Notes: generated by a model not told the origin, from the sequence alone. Positions 50,576-59,955 are shown, numbered from the stretch's first letter. The stretch: 64,000 nucleotides of DNA from an uncultured Prevotellaceae bacterium (GCA_900318685.1 ONLL01000012.1:1-64000), one strand, 5' to 3'. Numbers and translations are program-made.

Positions 50576-50683
50576 AGGTAGGGTGTTGGTGGGGTGTTGG
50601 TAGGATGTCGAGCCAACACCCCACCTGTCAAATCTCCTTTCTGCAAAGACGTTTCAGCAGATTAGGTGGGGTGTTAGGGTGTC
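50576..50683. repeat. Right 108-bp inverted repeat
   Basis: It ends AGGTGGGGTGTTAGGGTGTC, the reverse complement of the left end apart from one base. Both copies are exactly 108 bp, including the internal hairpin and the repeated CCAACACCCC-type motif. About nine mismatches separate the two, mostly in the loop of the internal hairpin. Confidence 0.92.
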
Positions 50684-50712
50684 TTGCTTATCTGTTCTTG
50701 CACGATAAAGCG

Positions 50713-50748
50713 CAATTATCCTTTTTGGATAATCTTTTTTGGATAATT
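50713..50748. repeat. AATTATCC/GGATAATT repeats
   Basis: AATTATCC-TTTTT-GGATAAT-CTTTTTT-GGATAATT forms overlapping inverted repeats between the right end of the VirE element and the ATPase remnant. It could be an operator or terminator left from the lost gene. Role unknown. Confidence 0.5.
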
Positions 50749-50766
50749 CCTTGCATGTTCCGTTAA

Positions 50767-50877
50767 TTGACGATAAGACAGCGTGATTTACTGGTGGACA
50801 AACAGCTGCTCACTCATCAACAAGGCGTCTACGAGGTATATGATAAGTTTATGGGCGAATGGCTTAGAAATAATTAG
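50767..50877 (+). pseudogene. C-terminal remnant of an AAA ATPase gene
   Basis: After an in-frame TAA at 50764 an open stretch of 36 codons ends at TAG 50875-50877. It reads LTIRQRDLLVDKQLL and VYEVYDKFMGEWLR, matching the winged-helix tail of the ATP-binding proteins of archaeal-ATPase type that are very common in Prevotella. The ATPase domain itself is absent, so this is a relic. The stop codon lies inside the first unit of repeat array B. Confidence 0.75.
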
Positions 50878-50956
50878 TTAGCAAATCGTAAGTATATCAG
50901 TTAGCAGTCGAGAGTATAGTAGTTAGGTGACATAAGTATAGTAATTATGGTACCTA
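50869..50956. repeat. 22-bp-period array B (core AGTATAGTAGTTAG)
   Basis: Units start at 50869, 50891, 50913 and 50935, exactly 22 bp apart, with cores AATAATTAGTTAGC, AGTATATCAGTTAGC, AGTATAGTAGTTAG and AGTATAGTAATTA. The core equals that of array A at 281-346, about 50.6 kb away and in the same orientation. It starts within the last codons of the ATPase remnant. Confidence 0.8.
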
Positions 50957-51024
50957 ACAGGCATTCAACCTATGGCAGGGTTAAAGTAAAAACCATTCAC
51001 CTTTTTCTAGGGTAGAACAATGAA

Positions 51025-51184
51025 ATGGTTACGGTTACACTTGTAACCATGTAACCGCAGAAGGCTGTGGGTATAGTCGCTTGCGTTATAAAGCGATGTG
51101 TATTAGTATGTTAACGCTATTTTTATTGTGGTTTCATAACCCTAGTGGTTACATGGTTACAACTGTAACCATGTAACCACTAGG
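51025..51184. repeat. Two GGTTACA hairpins, one perfect
   Basis: CCTAGTGGTTACATGGTTAC-AACT-GTAACCATGTAACCACTAGG (51141-51184) is a perfect 20-bp stem with a 4-nt loop. A shorter relative, ATGGTTACGGTTACA...TGTAACCATGTAACC, lies at 51025-51057. Both are made of GGTTACA words. They lie beyond the end of the minus-strand fimbrial operon (stop 51205), where the larger one may terminate transcription, although no U-tract follows. The rest of 50957-51204 shows no gene. Confidence 0.75.
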
Positions 51185-51204
51185 CTGATCTAATACTACT
51201 TGTA

Positions 51205-53883
51205 TTAGTCTCCTAATGAAGTAGGCTTTGTTTCGCTGAAGTTCAGGACAAGATTTATATAACCACCATTCTCGCCACCGTTTTGCACCCAATTTTGACA
51301 AATTGCACCAACAGTGAGCACTGCATATTTCTTTGGCCCTTCGTGTGTACGGTTATTGTACTCTTCGATGGTAGCGTCGTAGTTAGGCTGTGTAGAACCG
51401 TAATTGTAATAGGTGGTGAATACAAACTGGGTTGATTCAGTGAACTGCTGCACACGTCCGCCGTATGTGGCGTCTATCTCAAAATCTTCTGTGGTACCAG
51501 CATTGTTACCATTTCCTCCATTAATTCGCCCTGAACCGCTATCTATACCGTCCAAGTGAAAGTCGGGCCATTCATAGTTGTTGGCATGCGCCCAGTAATA
51601 GGTGTCGCCACTACGCTCGATAGCCCAGTTGTTCAGCACGTTTGTGTCAGTGATGCGGAAACTGCCTTTGGGAATCAACAGCACATGACGTTTCTTGGGG
51701 TTGGGAATGGTGATGGTCTGTGTATTACCGTTATACGTGGCCGTGATGGTGAAACTTACGTCATCACTGAAACTCAGGGTCTTCATCGTCACCTCATGAG
51801 TGCCAGCGCTTCGGTCGGCGTTGGTAATGGTGTGCGTTGCAGTCTGGGTACCATCATTGAGTGTGATGCTTAAATTACCATTATTGACTCGATTGTCCAA
51901 TGTATATTTCAGCGTCAAGCTATGCCCAGCGCCATAATACTCCGTGCCGACAATATTGACATTGGTGATGACACCTGCTGTGCCTGTCACCAGCGTTGCC
52001 TCTCCTTGGTTGAAGTAGGTGTTGTTGACGTGCACTGTCGTTCCGCTTTGCAATGCATTTGTCATGAAATAGCAGTCTATGCGGCGCATCGGCTGGGTAA
52101 TGGTTTGTCCTCCGATGTTGACTGTTGTTTCCTCAATGGGCAATTGTTCATAGTCCACCTTGCGAATCTCCTTCAGGAAAGAATACGTGCCATCATGGTT
52201 CACGACCACAGGCATATCGGTGTTAGCCTGAGGATAGAGGGTGTTGTTCTGTGAATCGATATAGAAACTGAGCGGGAACATGGAAGCCGAAGGCTCCAAT
52301 CCTGTTGGGATATAGACACTTACTTTCACAGGGCAATTATAGGTCTGTGGTACCGGGTTTGGTGTGAGTGTCACTTTCATGGTGTAAGGTCTGCGAAGCG
52401 TCAGCTTTATCTTCCGCATCAATTTAGTATCGTTGTCAATCAATATCAACTCCTCTATCAAAGGTATAGCTTGATTGGCTGGATTATTCGGAGTCAATGT
52501 CAGTATCTGCCAGTCGCCGTCAGTCCCTGTTTTCTGAGGTGCCGATGCCAACACATGGCCTGTACCTGTACAACCTGACGAAATAATGGAGATACGGTTG
52601 TTGACAGTGCTCATATTTTCCAGATCCACAAATCTGTATTTCAGCTGATAGGCGTTGTTATGCACCATGACGAGATCCATATTGTCGACATACAACTGGT
52701 ATTCACCATTTGACACATTGGTAAGGCTGCTGACGAGGGTAGAACCAGAGATGTTATTACAAGCAGGGCGCTGCATAGCGTCTTCTTCTGTCTCATAGCC
52801 ACTACCTATTAGCCTTTTAATTTGAACCTTATACTTGAAGTTGCGAAGGACATGATAATAGTGCGTAACATGATTGTCATCCTCGTAGGTTAAGTCCACC
52901 TTGTAGTAGGTGTCGTTGGCATCATCACCAAACTTGCCCTTAATAATCATCGACATCGTGCTGAGTTCGTCACGGTCGTTGTTGAACTCGTAGGTGTAAA
53001 TAGCATTTCCAAAGGATACATAATTCTGCTCCTCACTGTGCTCTACACCGTAGGGATCGTTGCCCTTATAGCCCTGGGCGAGGATATTGGCGTACGACTT
53101 GCACGTGGCACTCCGTTTTTCACCGTCATAATAGTTGGCAAAGGTATTCTGAGTGATACGCGGTGCCACACTGCCTCGGTCGGGCATGTTGGTCAGCGCA
53201 AATCCCGTGACGGTAAAGTTTGTGACTGTTGAAGCCAATTCCAGTTCTACCATGGCATAGTTACGTACCAGAGGCACCTCTACCAACTCATCGGGAGCCT
53301 TGATGACCTTCGGCGTAGTGGTTGCGTCAAGCATCTGACTGGTGTAGTTCCCGTCGCCGTCCAATTCTATCTTGATGGGTACACTGGGTATCCGCTGCCA
53401 ATAGACATCTTTGTTGCCCGTGACCTCCAAACTACCGATAATTTGTCCTTCCTGTCCAAAGGGCAGGGTGCTGAGGTCGTAGTTGGCGATGAGGTGGATA
53501 ATCACATTCTGATCAGTGGTATTGAGTGTCACATCGAAATAGGTGAGGCGATGGGGATCATCGTCATCATCTGGCAGAAAATGACCTTGCGCGTTCGTCT
53601 TTACGGGCATTGCTTCGGCCACCTGCTTCAGATAGTGATCTTGTGTGAATACGGCAACCCACAGTGACGTGATGGTTGGTGCCGCACCGTTATCCATAGC
53701 ACGGGTGGCCATGCCTGTCTCAGGCATGGCGATACTCATGCGGAGCGTCACCGGCTCGCCAGTCTGTGGCTGGCTGCCGCTTCGTTCTGTCGTCAGCTCT
53801 TCGCTGCAGCTTGCTGTCAGCATCATCAGGAGCATCATCAACACCCCTGACATATTATGCCATATCTTATGTAATATCTTCAT
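51205..53883 (-). CDS. Large fimbrial lipoprotein, DUF4906-like (putative tip/adhesin)
   Basis: An 892-residue lipoprotein (LMMLTASCSEEL) of the large Bacteroidetes fimbrial type. After the lipid Cys comes an acidic linker and PVTLRMSIAMPETGMATRAM; the ATRA segment fits the Arg-cleavage position known for FimA/Mfa pilins. The middle is beta-sandwich-like and includes two or more Ig-like modules (YNCPVKVSVYIPTGLEPSAS, VTNVNIVGTEYYGAGHSLTL). Its place at the end of the operon and its size suggest an adhesive tip subunit. The exact family is not certain. Confidence 0.75.
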   Translation of the reverse strand: MKILHKIWHNMSGVLMMLLMMLTASCSEELTTERSGSQPQTGEPVTLRMSIAMPETGMATRAMDNGAAPTITSLWVAVFTQDHYLKQVAEAMPVKTNAQGHFLPDDDDDPHRLTYFDVTLNTTDQNVIIHLIANYDLSTLPFGQEGQIIGSLEVTGNKDVYWQRIPSVPIKIELDGDGNYTSQMLDATTTPKVIKAPDELVEVPLVRNYAMVELELASTVTNFTVTGFALTNMPDRGSVAPRITQNTFANYYDGEKRSATCKSYANILAQGYKGNDPYGVEHSEEQNYVSFGNAIYTYEFNNDRDELSTMSMIIKGKFGDDANDTYYKVDLTYEDDNHVTHYYHVLRNFKYKVQIKRLIGSGYETEEDAMQRPACNNISGSTLVSSLTNVSNGEYQLYVDNMDLVMVHNNAYQLKYRFVDLENMSTVNNRISIISSGCTGTGHVLASAPQKTGTDGDWQILTLTPNNPANQAIPLIEELILIDNDTKLMRKIKLTLRRPYTMKVTLTPNPVPQTYNCPVKVSVYIPTGLEPSASMFPLSFYIDSQNNTLYPQANTDMPVVVNHDGTYSFLKEIRKVDYEQLPIEETTVNIGGQTITQPMRRIDCYFMTNALQSGTTVHVNNTYFNQGEATLVTGTAGVITNVNIVGTEYYGAGHSLTLKYTLDNRVNNGNLSITLNDGTQTATHTITNADRSAGTHEVTMKTLSFSDDVSFTITATYNGNTQTITIPNPKKRHVLLIPKGSFRITDTNVLNNWAIERSGDTYYWAHANNYEWPDFHLDGIDSGSGRINGGNGNNAGTTEDFEIDATYGGRVQQFTESTQFVFTTYYNYGSTQPNYDATIEEYNNRTHEGPKKYAVLTVGAICQNWVQNGGENGGYINLVLNFSETKPTSLGD

Positions 53884-53900
53884 AATCTTAAATTATCAAG

Positions 53901-56531
53901 TTAGTAGTCTTCATCGCCCCAGGTGTATTGTGTCCTGTCGCATTTGTCATCTTCGTCACGTCCCCAGAACCATGTGTCATAGACACAACGGACAGCTGTA
54001 TTTGAAGTGCTATTATATACTCTTGCTGTTCCTTTACCTGCATTTACCATGATTTGGCCATTTGCACTCCAATAGGGTGCATCTCGATCGCTTCCAGTAA
54101 CCGTCCCGTCATTATTGGTAGTTACATAGCCAAAAAGATGAGGTATGATTCCCCATGCAGAAAGTTGCACAATGTACATGACCTCTGCTTGCGTAGGAAG
54201 TCTCCAACGTCCAGCTGGATAACCGTCCTCCTGATAAGAAGCACAACGTTTGCGTGCTGCTTCTTTACTAATGTCACTTGTTACACCATAGGAAGATGCA
54301 ATCATAAACTCAGGAGCAATCATATTCTCTGTACGTTCTGTTTCATCTGTGGGATGATAGTACATCAGAGTGTTGGAATAAGAAGGTACTGTCGTATAAT
54401 ATGCGTATATGTAATAATATGCATAATAGTATCGATAGCTGCCATTATTTCTTACTCTCCACCAATAAATGGGATCATTATCACCATCTAAAGTGACATA
54501 GGCATTAGCTTCCGAAGTATGTTGACTCCAATCAACACCACTTGGGATATTATTCGTATTAGTAATATAGTCGGATTGTCTATATCCTCCATGTTCCTGA
54601 TACTCTTGATATGTTCCATAATGCCCTGCAACTGTCTGAGTAGTTGTACCTTCTGTATATCTCCCCCAAGACTCGGCAACGTCTAAATCGGTGGTAGTTG
54701 TCGTATACGACCAGTTATAAGTATTACTTTGTTCGTACCCAATTGTCGCATTAGTCAGGTTATTATTAATGTAAGATGTTCTTGGGTCTCCAATGACATA
54801 TTCATTAGAAGTCAAAGCTGTCGCTTTGATAATGTATCGGTTCGGATTCTTATTACCAGCATTACTGCTTATACCATTTTGACCACCATAAGATCCTTGC
54901 CCATTATTAACCCACATATAGCCTCTTTGATCATTGTAGTTATTCGTCTGGCCATTCAAATAGCGAATATAGTTATAATTCATCTCTGCTTCAGCATAGA
55001 TCATCGGCTCCTGATAGACTACGATATGTTCTTTGTACCTTGTAGTGGCAAGTTCTTCGTCATAATGGTAAACATCGAACTCCATCTTATACTGAGTATA
55101 GTCACCGTCTTCGTTCATGCTGTTGTTCAACTCATGTTCCACGGTGATAATGCCTGTTGGATTCTCCTTTGTCGGATTGGTTATGACCACACGGAATTTG
55201 CCAGGATCCAAGTCTTCCCATTGAGCAGTAGTAGCATGCAGGTCACGATGCTGCAGGGTCTTGTTAGCATAATAGATATTATGGCTGCTGGAGAAATAGA
55301 CCGATGTAGCGATGATGTTCTCCATGTTTAGTTCGGTTTCGTCCACAACGAGGTATCTCACCTGCGTGAGGTCGGCGAGAATAGTTTCGTTCGTTCCCCA
55401 CGGCAGAATGACATAGCTGCATGTCATCTTAACGGGTTCTTCCTCCACCAAGCTGCCTATAACACCAACTTTAAGTGAAATCTTGTAGTAAGTGTTGCGA
55501 ATCAATGCTTCGTCCTCGTCATTGATAGGTATTTCGTAATAAGTGGGCTGGAAAGAACTACCTGCCTGATTGGTGTTTTTCCAGTATACGGTCAGCAGCA
55601 ACGATGTACGGTAAGATTGTGCGGTTGTCCAGTTGTGGGCATAGCTATAGAAAGGTACATCAGTGGAATAATGCCCTGTTGTGGAAACTGCCGTGTTTTC
55701 CGTCGCCGGGATCATTCTGATGTCCTTCAAGGTATAGTCGCCTGTAACATTTGTGGTCGTTGGGGCATCGACATAGCCCTTGGTCTGTCCATGACGGATG
55801 CTAACAACAATATGTTCCGTTTCTGAATTCCATATATTACCATTGGCATCAGTGAACGTGGGGCTCACGCCAGTTAGTTCCAACGTAATCTTAGAGGCAG
55901 CACGGTAGACATTGACATTACCCTGAATAGTGCGCTTGTCACTTGACAGTGTGACGCGATTTCCTTCGTTATCGTCAGAAAGCCCGCTCATGACAAATTC
56001 GGTCGGGATAGCACTTATCTGTACATTATTGGGATTAGTCTGCCCGAATACAGGGTTCGATAGTTCTATCTGCTTTAACGAGGCAAGGTCGGTATTATCA
56101 CCGATGGTGACGTTTGTGGGCAGGTTGACAATGGCATAGACCTCACAAGACTGAGTTTCCGTTGCCGTGTCGTAGTTAGGGAAGATGTTCCTGAGAACAT
56201 TGATTCCGACTTTTGATGTCAACGTAGCAATATGAGTCTGATTATCCACAGACATACCGTTGCCAACAGTGTATTTCACATGATGCACGGCATTGGAGGC
56301 GGTTCCCCCTATTGGGTAGAAAAACAGGTCAACACTTCTGATCACGTTTTCGTTGAACCGGCCTAGGCCGTCGGAGGTGGCGCGTGTGGGCATACCTAAG
56401 TCAGGCAAGGTCAGCGTCAATGTGGTAGCGGAGCCTAGGTCATCGTCCCAGAGGTCGTCGCTGACCATACAGGAGGAGAATGCCGCTATCGTGGCAATAG
56501 TGAAACCTAAATATGACAAATATTTCTTCAT
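53901..56531 (-). CDS. Large fimbrial tip-like protein with lectin-fold-like C-terminus
   Basis: An 876-residue lipoprotein (FSSCMVSDDLWDDD) with LTLTLPDLGMPTRATSDG, the pilin-type Arg site. The first half is fimbrillin-like (ASKITLELTGVSP). The C-terminal part, KRCASYQEDGYPAGRWRLPT, AEVMYIVQLSAWGIIP and TAVRCVYDTWFWG, is like the DUF1566/FISUMP C-type-lectin-like domains, which suits ligand binding. A striking aromatic stretch, YRYYYAYYYIYAYY, lies near residue 700. It is 17 nt upstream of the 892-residue gene. Confidence 0.78.
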   Translation of the reverse strand: MKKYLSYLGFTIATIAAFSSCMVSDDLWDDDLGSATTLTLTLPDLGMPTRATSDGLGRFNENVIRSVDLFFYPIGGTASNAVHHVKYTVGNGMSVDNQTHIATLTSKVGINVLRNIFPNYDTATETQSCEVYAIVNLPTNVTIGDNTDLASLKQIELSNPVFGQTNPNNVQISAIPTEFVMSGLSDDNEGNRVTLSSDKRTIQGNVNVYRAASKITLELTGVSPTFTDANGNIWNSETEHIVVSIRHGQTKGYVDAPTTTNVTGDYTLKDIRMIPATENTAVSTTGHYSTDVPFYSYAHNWTTAQSYRTSLLLTVYWKNTNQAGSSFQPTYYEIPINDEDEALIRNTYYKISLKVGVIGSLVEEEPVKMTCSYVILPWGTNETILADLTQVRYLVVDETELNMENIIATSVYFSSSHNIYYANKTLQHRDLHATTAQWEDLDPGKFRVVITNPTKENPTGIITVEHELNNSMNEDGDYTQYKMEFDVYHYDEELATTRYKEHIVVYQEPMIYAEAEMNYNYIRYLNGQTNNYNDQRGYMWVNNGQGSYGGQNGISSNAGNKNPNRYIIKATALTSNEYVIGDPRTSYINNNLTNATIGYEQSNTYNWSYTTTTTDLDVAESWGRYTEGTTTQTVAGHYGTYQEYQEHGGYRQSDYITNTNNIPSGVDWSQHTSEANAYVTLDGDNDPIYWWRVRNNGSYRYYYAYYYIYAYYTTVPSYSNTLMYYHPTDETERTENMIAPEFMIASSYGVTSDISKEAARKRCASYQEDGYPAGRWRLPTQAEVMYIVQLSAWGIIPHLFGYVTTNNDGTVTGSDRDAPYWSANGQIMVNAGKGTARVYNSTSNTAVRCVYDTWFWGRDEDDKCDRTQYTWGDEDY

Positions 56532-56575
56532 GATGCTTATGATGCTAATGAATATCTTGATTCGAAAATATAGTC

Positions 56576-58237
56576 TTAGTTGGCCACCTGAACGATCTTA
56601 TAGATACTTAATGTCGACAAGGGAATGTTCTTTCCTTCTCCCTGACGTACGGTTAGGGTGAGAATAGCCGATGAGCTTTCAGAGGGTGTGTCTGTTGCAG
56701 CTTTTATTTTCAGGGTAGTCGGTCCTGTACCGATTGTGCCCGTGAAAGTGTCGGACAGCGAATTGTCGGCATGCACAAACTTAAAAGCTTGCGGATTGCC
56801 CGTCAGCGAGGTGAAATTTGCAATCCATGAGAAGCCTTGTGGGCTGGTTATCTCGAAGGAGTATTCAGCCGCAGTACCTGCTCGGAGGGTTATCGTACGG
56901 ATACCGCCTTCCTCTTCTTCGACAGACGGATAGGACATCGTCTGGTCGTAAGTATTGTCCGTCCATTTGGGAACGCCCCTTATGATTGGCGTCTGGCTAT
57001 ATTCGATAGTCGACTCCTTCAGTTCCCAGGGCATGACGGTGACAGTGAGGTTCAGCTGGCCACGGTCGAAATAACCGTATACAACATAGTAGTGGTTACG
57101 GGTGAAGTCATTTTCATTAGCCATCTCGAAAGTGGCTTCACGATCGGTGGTTTCATCAGGTAGACGGTAAGAAACCGTGCCCGTAATTTTCTTGTCACTC
57201 TCACGGAAATAGGTAAGGCCGTAGGTCTGGGCAGCTGTAAGTGTCTCACCGGAGAGTTTGTTCGTCAAGGCAGCATCGAGGCGATTGATATAGGCTTGGC
57301 CCGTCTCGGCACCGTTGGCTCCAAAAATATATGACTTGGGATTGTTATCTTCAAAGATGGATGCTTGAGGAAGGGATGTCGTATAGTTGAAAGCATTCTC
57401 ATATGTGATACCCGAGGGCAAATTCGGTGTGCGTTCAAGGGTGCTGCCTTCTAAGGGTGTATGAGCAGGGAAGGCATACTCGGCAGACAGGATGGTTTCT
57501 GCGTCAAAAGTGATACCCGTGACAGATATACCAATATATCCTGTGAGACGGGCAAAAACGAAGCGAATCTTAGAAACAGCACGTTTTAGGGCCAAGGAAA
57601 CGCCAGTAGAATTAATACTGATAGAAGAGCCCGAAACAGAGTAGATGTTCTGGTCGAGGACATATTCCGAAAGGGGCAGACCGCCGTCGGGCACAGCATG
57701 TGTGGGCGTGGTGACGCCAAAGTCATCAGTTGTAACTGTCTCTCCATCCAAGATTTTGCCAAACTGTATGGCAAGGAGGTCGGAGCGTTTGATGGCTTTC
57801 TTGTCGGTAATGGCGCTGAGTAGCTGGTCGCCTACCTTGGCAGTCGGGATGGCCCCCACGTTGGCAATGACGAAGACATCAATGTTCTTCGTATTGAGAA
57901 TGGTGGTCACAGGAAGCTGCACCTGCACAGTGTATTTGCCACTAGCATCGGGTGTGGCTGTTGACAGGTCAACGGGCTTGAATGCAACTGCCAATCCATC
58001 GTTACCGCTAGCATTCTCGTAGATCCAGATATAGGTCATGTGCAACTTGTTCTCGTCAGTGGTGCCAGGAATCGTGCCGACATCAGCTCGGGTCGTGACC
58101 TTGGATTCGGGAACATAGATGTTGATGTCGACGCTGGTTGTAGGTTCGGCCTCGGCATCTTCCTCCTTACACGAGGTAAGCATGATACCCGAAAGCATCA
58201 TAACTGGGAGGAATATGTATCTTACAAAGTTTCTCAT
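56576..58237 (-). CDS. Fimbrial subunit lipoprotein
   Basis: A 553-residue lipoprotein (IMLTSCKEED) with VDINIYVPESKVTTRADVGT, the pilin-type Arg site, then VFVIANVG and the RAVSKIRFVFARLTGYIGIS block typical of Mfa/Fim accessory subunits. The end, NIPLSTLSIYKIVQV, resembles the C-terminal donor-strand region of accessory subunits. The ATG overlaps the preceding stop by one base (TGATG), so translation is coupled. Confidence 0.78.
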   Translation of the reverse strand: MRNFVRYIFLPVMMLSGIMLTSCKEEDAEAEPTTSVDINIYVPESKVTTRADVGTIPGTTDENKLHMTYIWIYENASGNDGLAVAFKPVDLSTATPDASGKYTVQVQLPVTTILNTKNIDVFVIANVGAIPTAKVGDQLLSAITDKKAIKRSDLLAIQFGKILDGETVTTDDFGVTTPTHAVPDGGLPLSEYVLDQNIYSVSGSSISINSTGVSLALKRAVSKIRFVFARLTGYIGISVTGITFDAETILSAEYAFPAHTPLEGSTLERTPNLPSGITYENAFNYTTSLPQASIFEDNNPKSYIFGANGAETGQAYINRLDAALTNKLSGETLTAAQTYGLTYFRESDKKITGTVSYRLPDETTDREATFEMANENDFTRNHYYVVYGYFDRGQLNLTVTVMPWELKESTIEYSQTPIIRGVPKWTDNTYDQTMSYPSVEEEEGGIRTITLRAGTAAEYSFEITSPQGFSWIANFTSLTGNPQAFKFVHADNSLSDTFTGTIGTGPTTLKIKAATDTPSESSSAILTLTVRQGEGKNIPLSTLSIYKIVQVAN

Positions 58238-59955
58238 CAGAACAATTCAGTGGTTGAGGGTGTGGGAACAATCCAGGGAAGTATGGTTAGTCCAATCTTA
58301 ACATTGGTGTCGCGCAAATCGGGGATGACATTATAAGCATTCTCCAGAGAGCTGACCTCACAGCTCAGCTTGGTCACACAGTCTTGCAAGAATGTTTTCT
58401 GCCCGATCTTTTCGCTCATATCTATCTTGCCGGCCAGATAGAACTTGGCACCATTGGGAATCATATTGCCGTTGACGCCGTAGAACTCTTTGCCGCTGTC
58501 GTTTCGGAACTCAATGGCGAAGGGTACGAAGAGATTGTTCGTCGATGCTTCTTCGCACTCAAAGAGCAGCGTGTGAATGGCCGCAGACTCTGAGCTAGTA
58601 AGGGCAATGCCGGTGGGCATGGCGCTGTCATAGACGACATAGTTGTCGCTGCTGGCATTGGGATGGAACTCAAAGTCGACAGACTTCTGTCCTCCGATGA
58701 GGATGCCAGTAATAGGGAAGGTCGTAGCAGCGAGTGTGAAAGATGTGCCATTTTTGTCCTTGAGACTTGCAGCAGTGGCCTTAACCGTGGCTTCCAATCG
58801 GGCAACGGCATAGTTCAACTGGTCTTTCATCGCTACGGACTTGGTGCGGAACATGACCACGCCCGGCTGTGTGCTGTAGTAGTTAAGGATGTCAGTCCAT
58901 CCCACGTTGTCGGCATAATGTTCCTTTTCTTCCTCATTGGAGGTGTAAATCACGCTGTTATTGCGATAAACGAGAGGCAGAGGATGGACGAAGTGATTCA
59001 TCTGCGTGACCAGCAAGGTGGTCTCATCGTTCTGCAACATGCCGAGATTATAGTTCGTGGCATTGGTCTCAAACTTGTTCTCTGAGCTATTCCACAGGAC
59101 CGCAGCAGCACCATCGGGCAAGCCCATCTCGGAGGGGAAGTTGGAGAGTCTATCAGCAAGTGTGGATGTCATAGCAAGGCCCGTTCCTTCGATGGTGGCC
59201 TGTGCTGTGATAGCAGATTTAACGGCCGTAGCTACGGCATCGGTCTTATCTGCAAAATAGGAGTATAATCCAGCAACGGTGGCAGCAACATCGGTGCTGG
59301 CTGCTGCATGAAGGCCTAGGAAGGCATTGCGAACATCGGCATATTCGGCACTGGCAGCCCAACCAGTAGCATTGGCGATACTTGTCAGATAGTTGGCGAT
59401 GGAGGCCGCCTTAGCTACCTGGGCGCTGGTTGCACTCTCTGTGAACGCTACGGGGTCGAAATTGAGAGAGGCTGGCGTGGGAGCTGCATTGACGGCGAAG
59501 CTCGCTTCATCCATACCCTTGATCTTACCGTTTGTCTGTTCGGATGCCATGGCATAGGTGAGATAAGATGCTGTGCCCATAATCTTGGTGAAGGGAATAT
59601 ATAGCTTATGACGACTGGTCGATGTCTTATAGACATTCTGAGCCGTCCCATCAGTCGTGCTGATACCGTTGAGCAGCCATTCTTCATCTGTGTCAATACG
59701 CCTGTCGGTACTTTTAATGACTCCTTGTACAGCGAAAGGAATAGCATAGACAGCATCCACGCCAACAAAGCTGCCGTTTGTTGCCTGTGTCTCTTCAGCG
59801 GTCATACGTGTGGCATGGGTGCCATCATCGAAAGTCATGGCTACCCTGATGGTAGGCTCGTAGCCGAGGGAGCTCTCGTCGTAATAATCCTTGCACCCCG
59901 CCACCACGATTGGCAGTAGGAGTGATATACTCAATATGGAACGTACGTTGTACAT
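58237..59955 (-). CDS. Fimbrillin-like lipoprotein, paralogue of the major subunit
   Basis: A 572-residue lipoprotein (VVAGCKDYYDE) with the site HATRMTAEE. It parallels the protein at 61253-62974 in length and order: AVYAIPF, HKLYIPFTK, PDGAAAVLWN, QLNYAVARLEATVKATAAS, ILIGGQKSVDFEFHP and NAYNVIPDLRDTNVKIGL. The two are clearly duplicates, so this is a second stalk-type or an accessory pilin. It lies 20 nt after the Mfa2-like anchor gene. Confidence 0.8.
   Translation of the reverse strand: MYNVRSILSISLLLPIVVAGCKDYYDESSLGYEPTIRVAMTFDDGTHATRMTAEETQATNGSFVGVDAVYAIPFAVQGVIKSTDRRIDTDEEWLLNGISTTDGTAQNVYKTSTSRHKLYIPFTKIMGTASYLTYAMASEQTNGKIKGMDEASFAVNAAPTPASLNFDPVAFTESATSAQVAKAASIANYLTSIANATGWAASAEYADVRNAFLGLHAAASTDVAATVAGLYSYFADKTDAVATAVKSAITAQATIEGTGLAMTSTLADRLSNFPSEMGLPDGAAAVLWNSSENKFETNATNYNLGMLQNDETTLLVTQMNHFVHPLPLVYRNNSVIYTSNEEEKEHYADNVGWTDILNYYSTQPGVVMFRTKSVAMKDQLNYAVARLEATVKATAASLKDKNGTSFTLAATTFPITGILIGGQKSVDFEFHPNASSDNYVVYDSAMPTGIALTSSESAAIHTLLFECEEASTNNLFVPFAIEFRNDSGKEFYGVNGNMIPNGAKFYLAGKIDMSEKIGQKTFLQDCVTKLSCEVSSLENAYNVIPDLRDTNVKIGLTILPWIVPTPSTTELF

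Larger units (their letters stand above)
49035..50683 (-). mobile_element. Candidate mobile element: VirE-family gene between 108-bp inverted repeats
   Basis: Two 108-bp inverted repeats (49035-49142 and 50576-50683), differing at about nine positions by eye, enclose one promoter and one gene for a VirE-family ATPase. There is no transposase, integrase or relaxase. Outside the repeats the similarity stops at once on both sides, and no target duplication is obvious. Its gene organisation and exact terminal repeats suggest a discrete unit that has moved or replicates as a unit, perhaps helped in trans; this is inference. Confidence 0.75.

Noticed and set aside
49035-50683. Ordinary insertion sequence
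   Set aside because: No transposase frame on either strand; the inverted repeats are much longer than usual and the only gene is a VirE-type ATPase.
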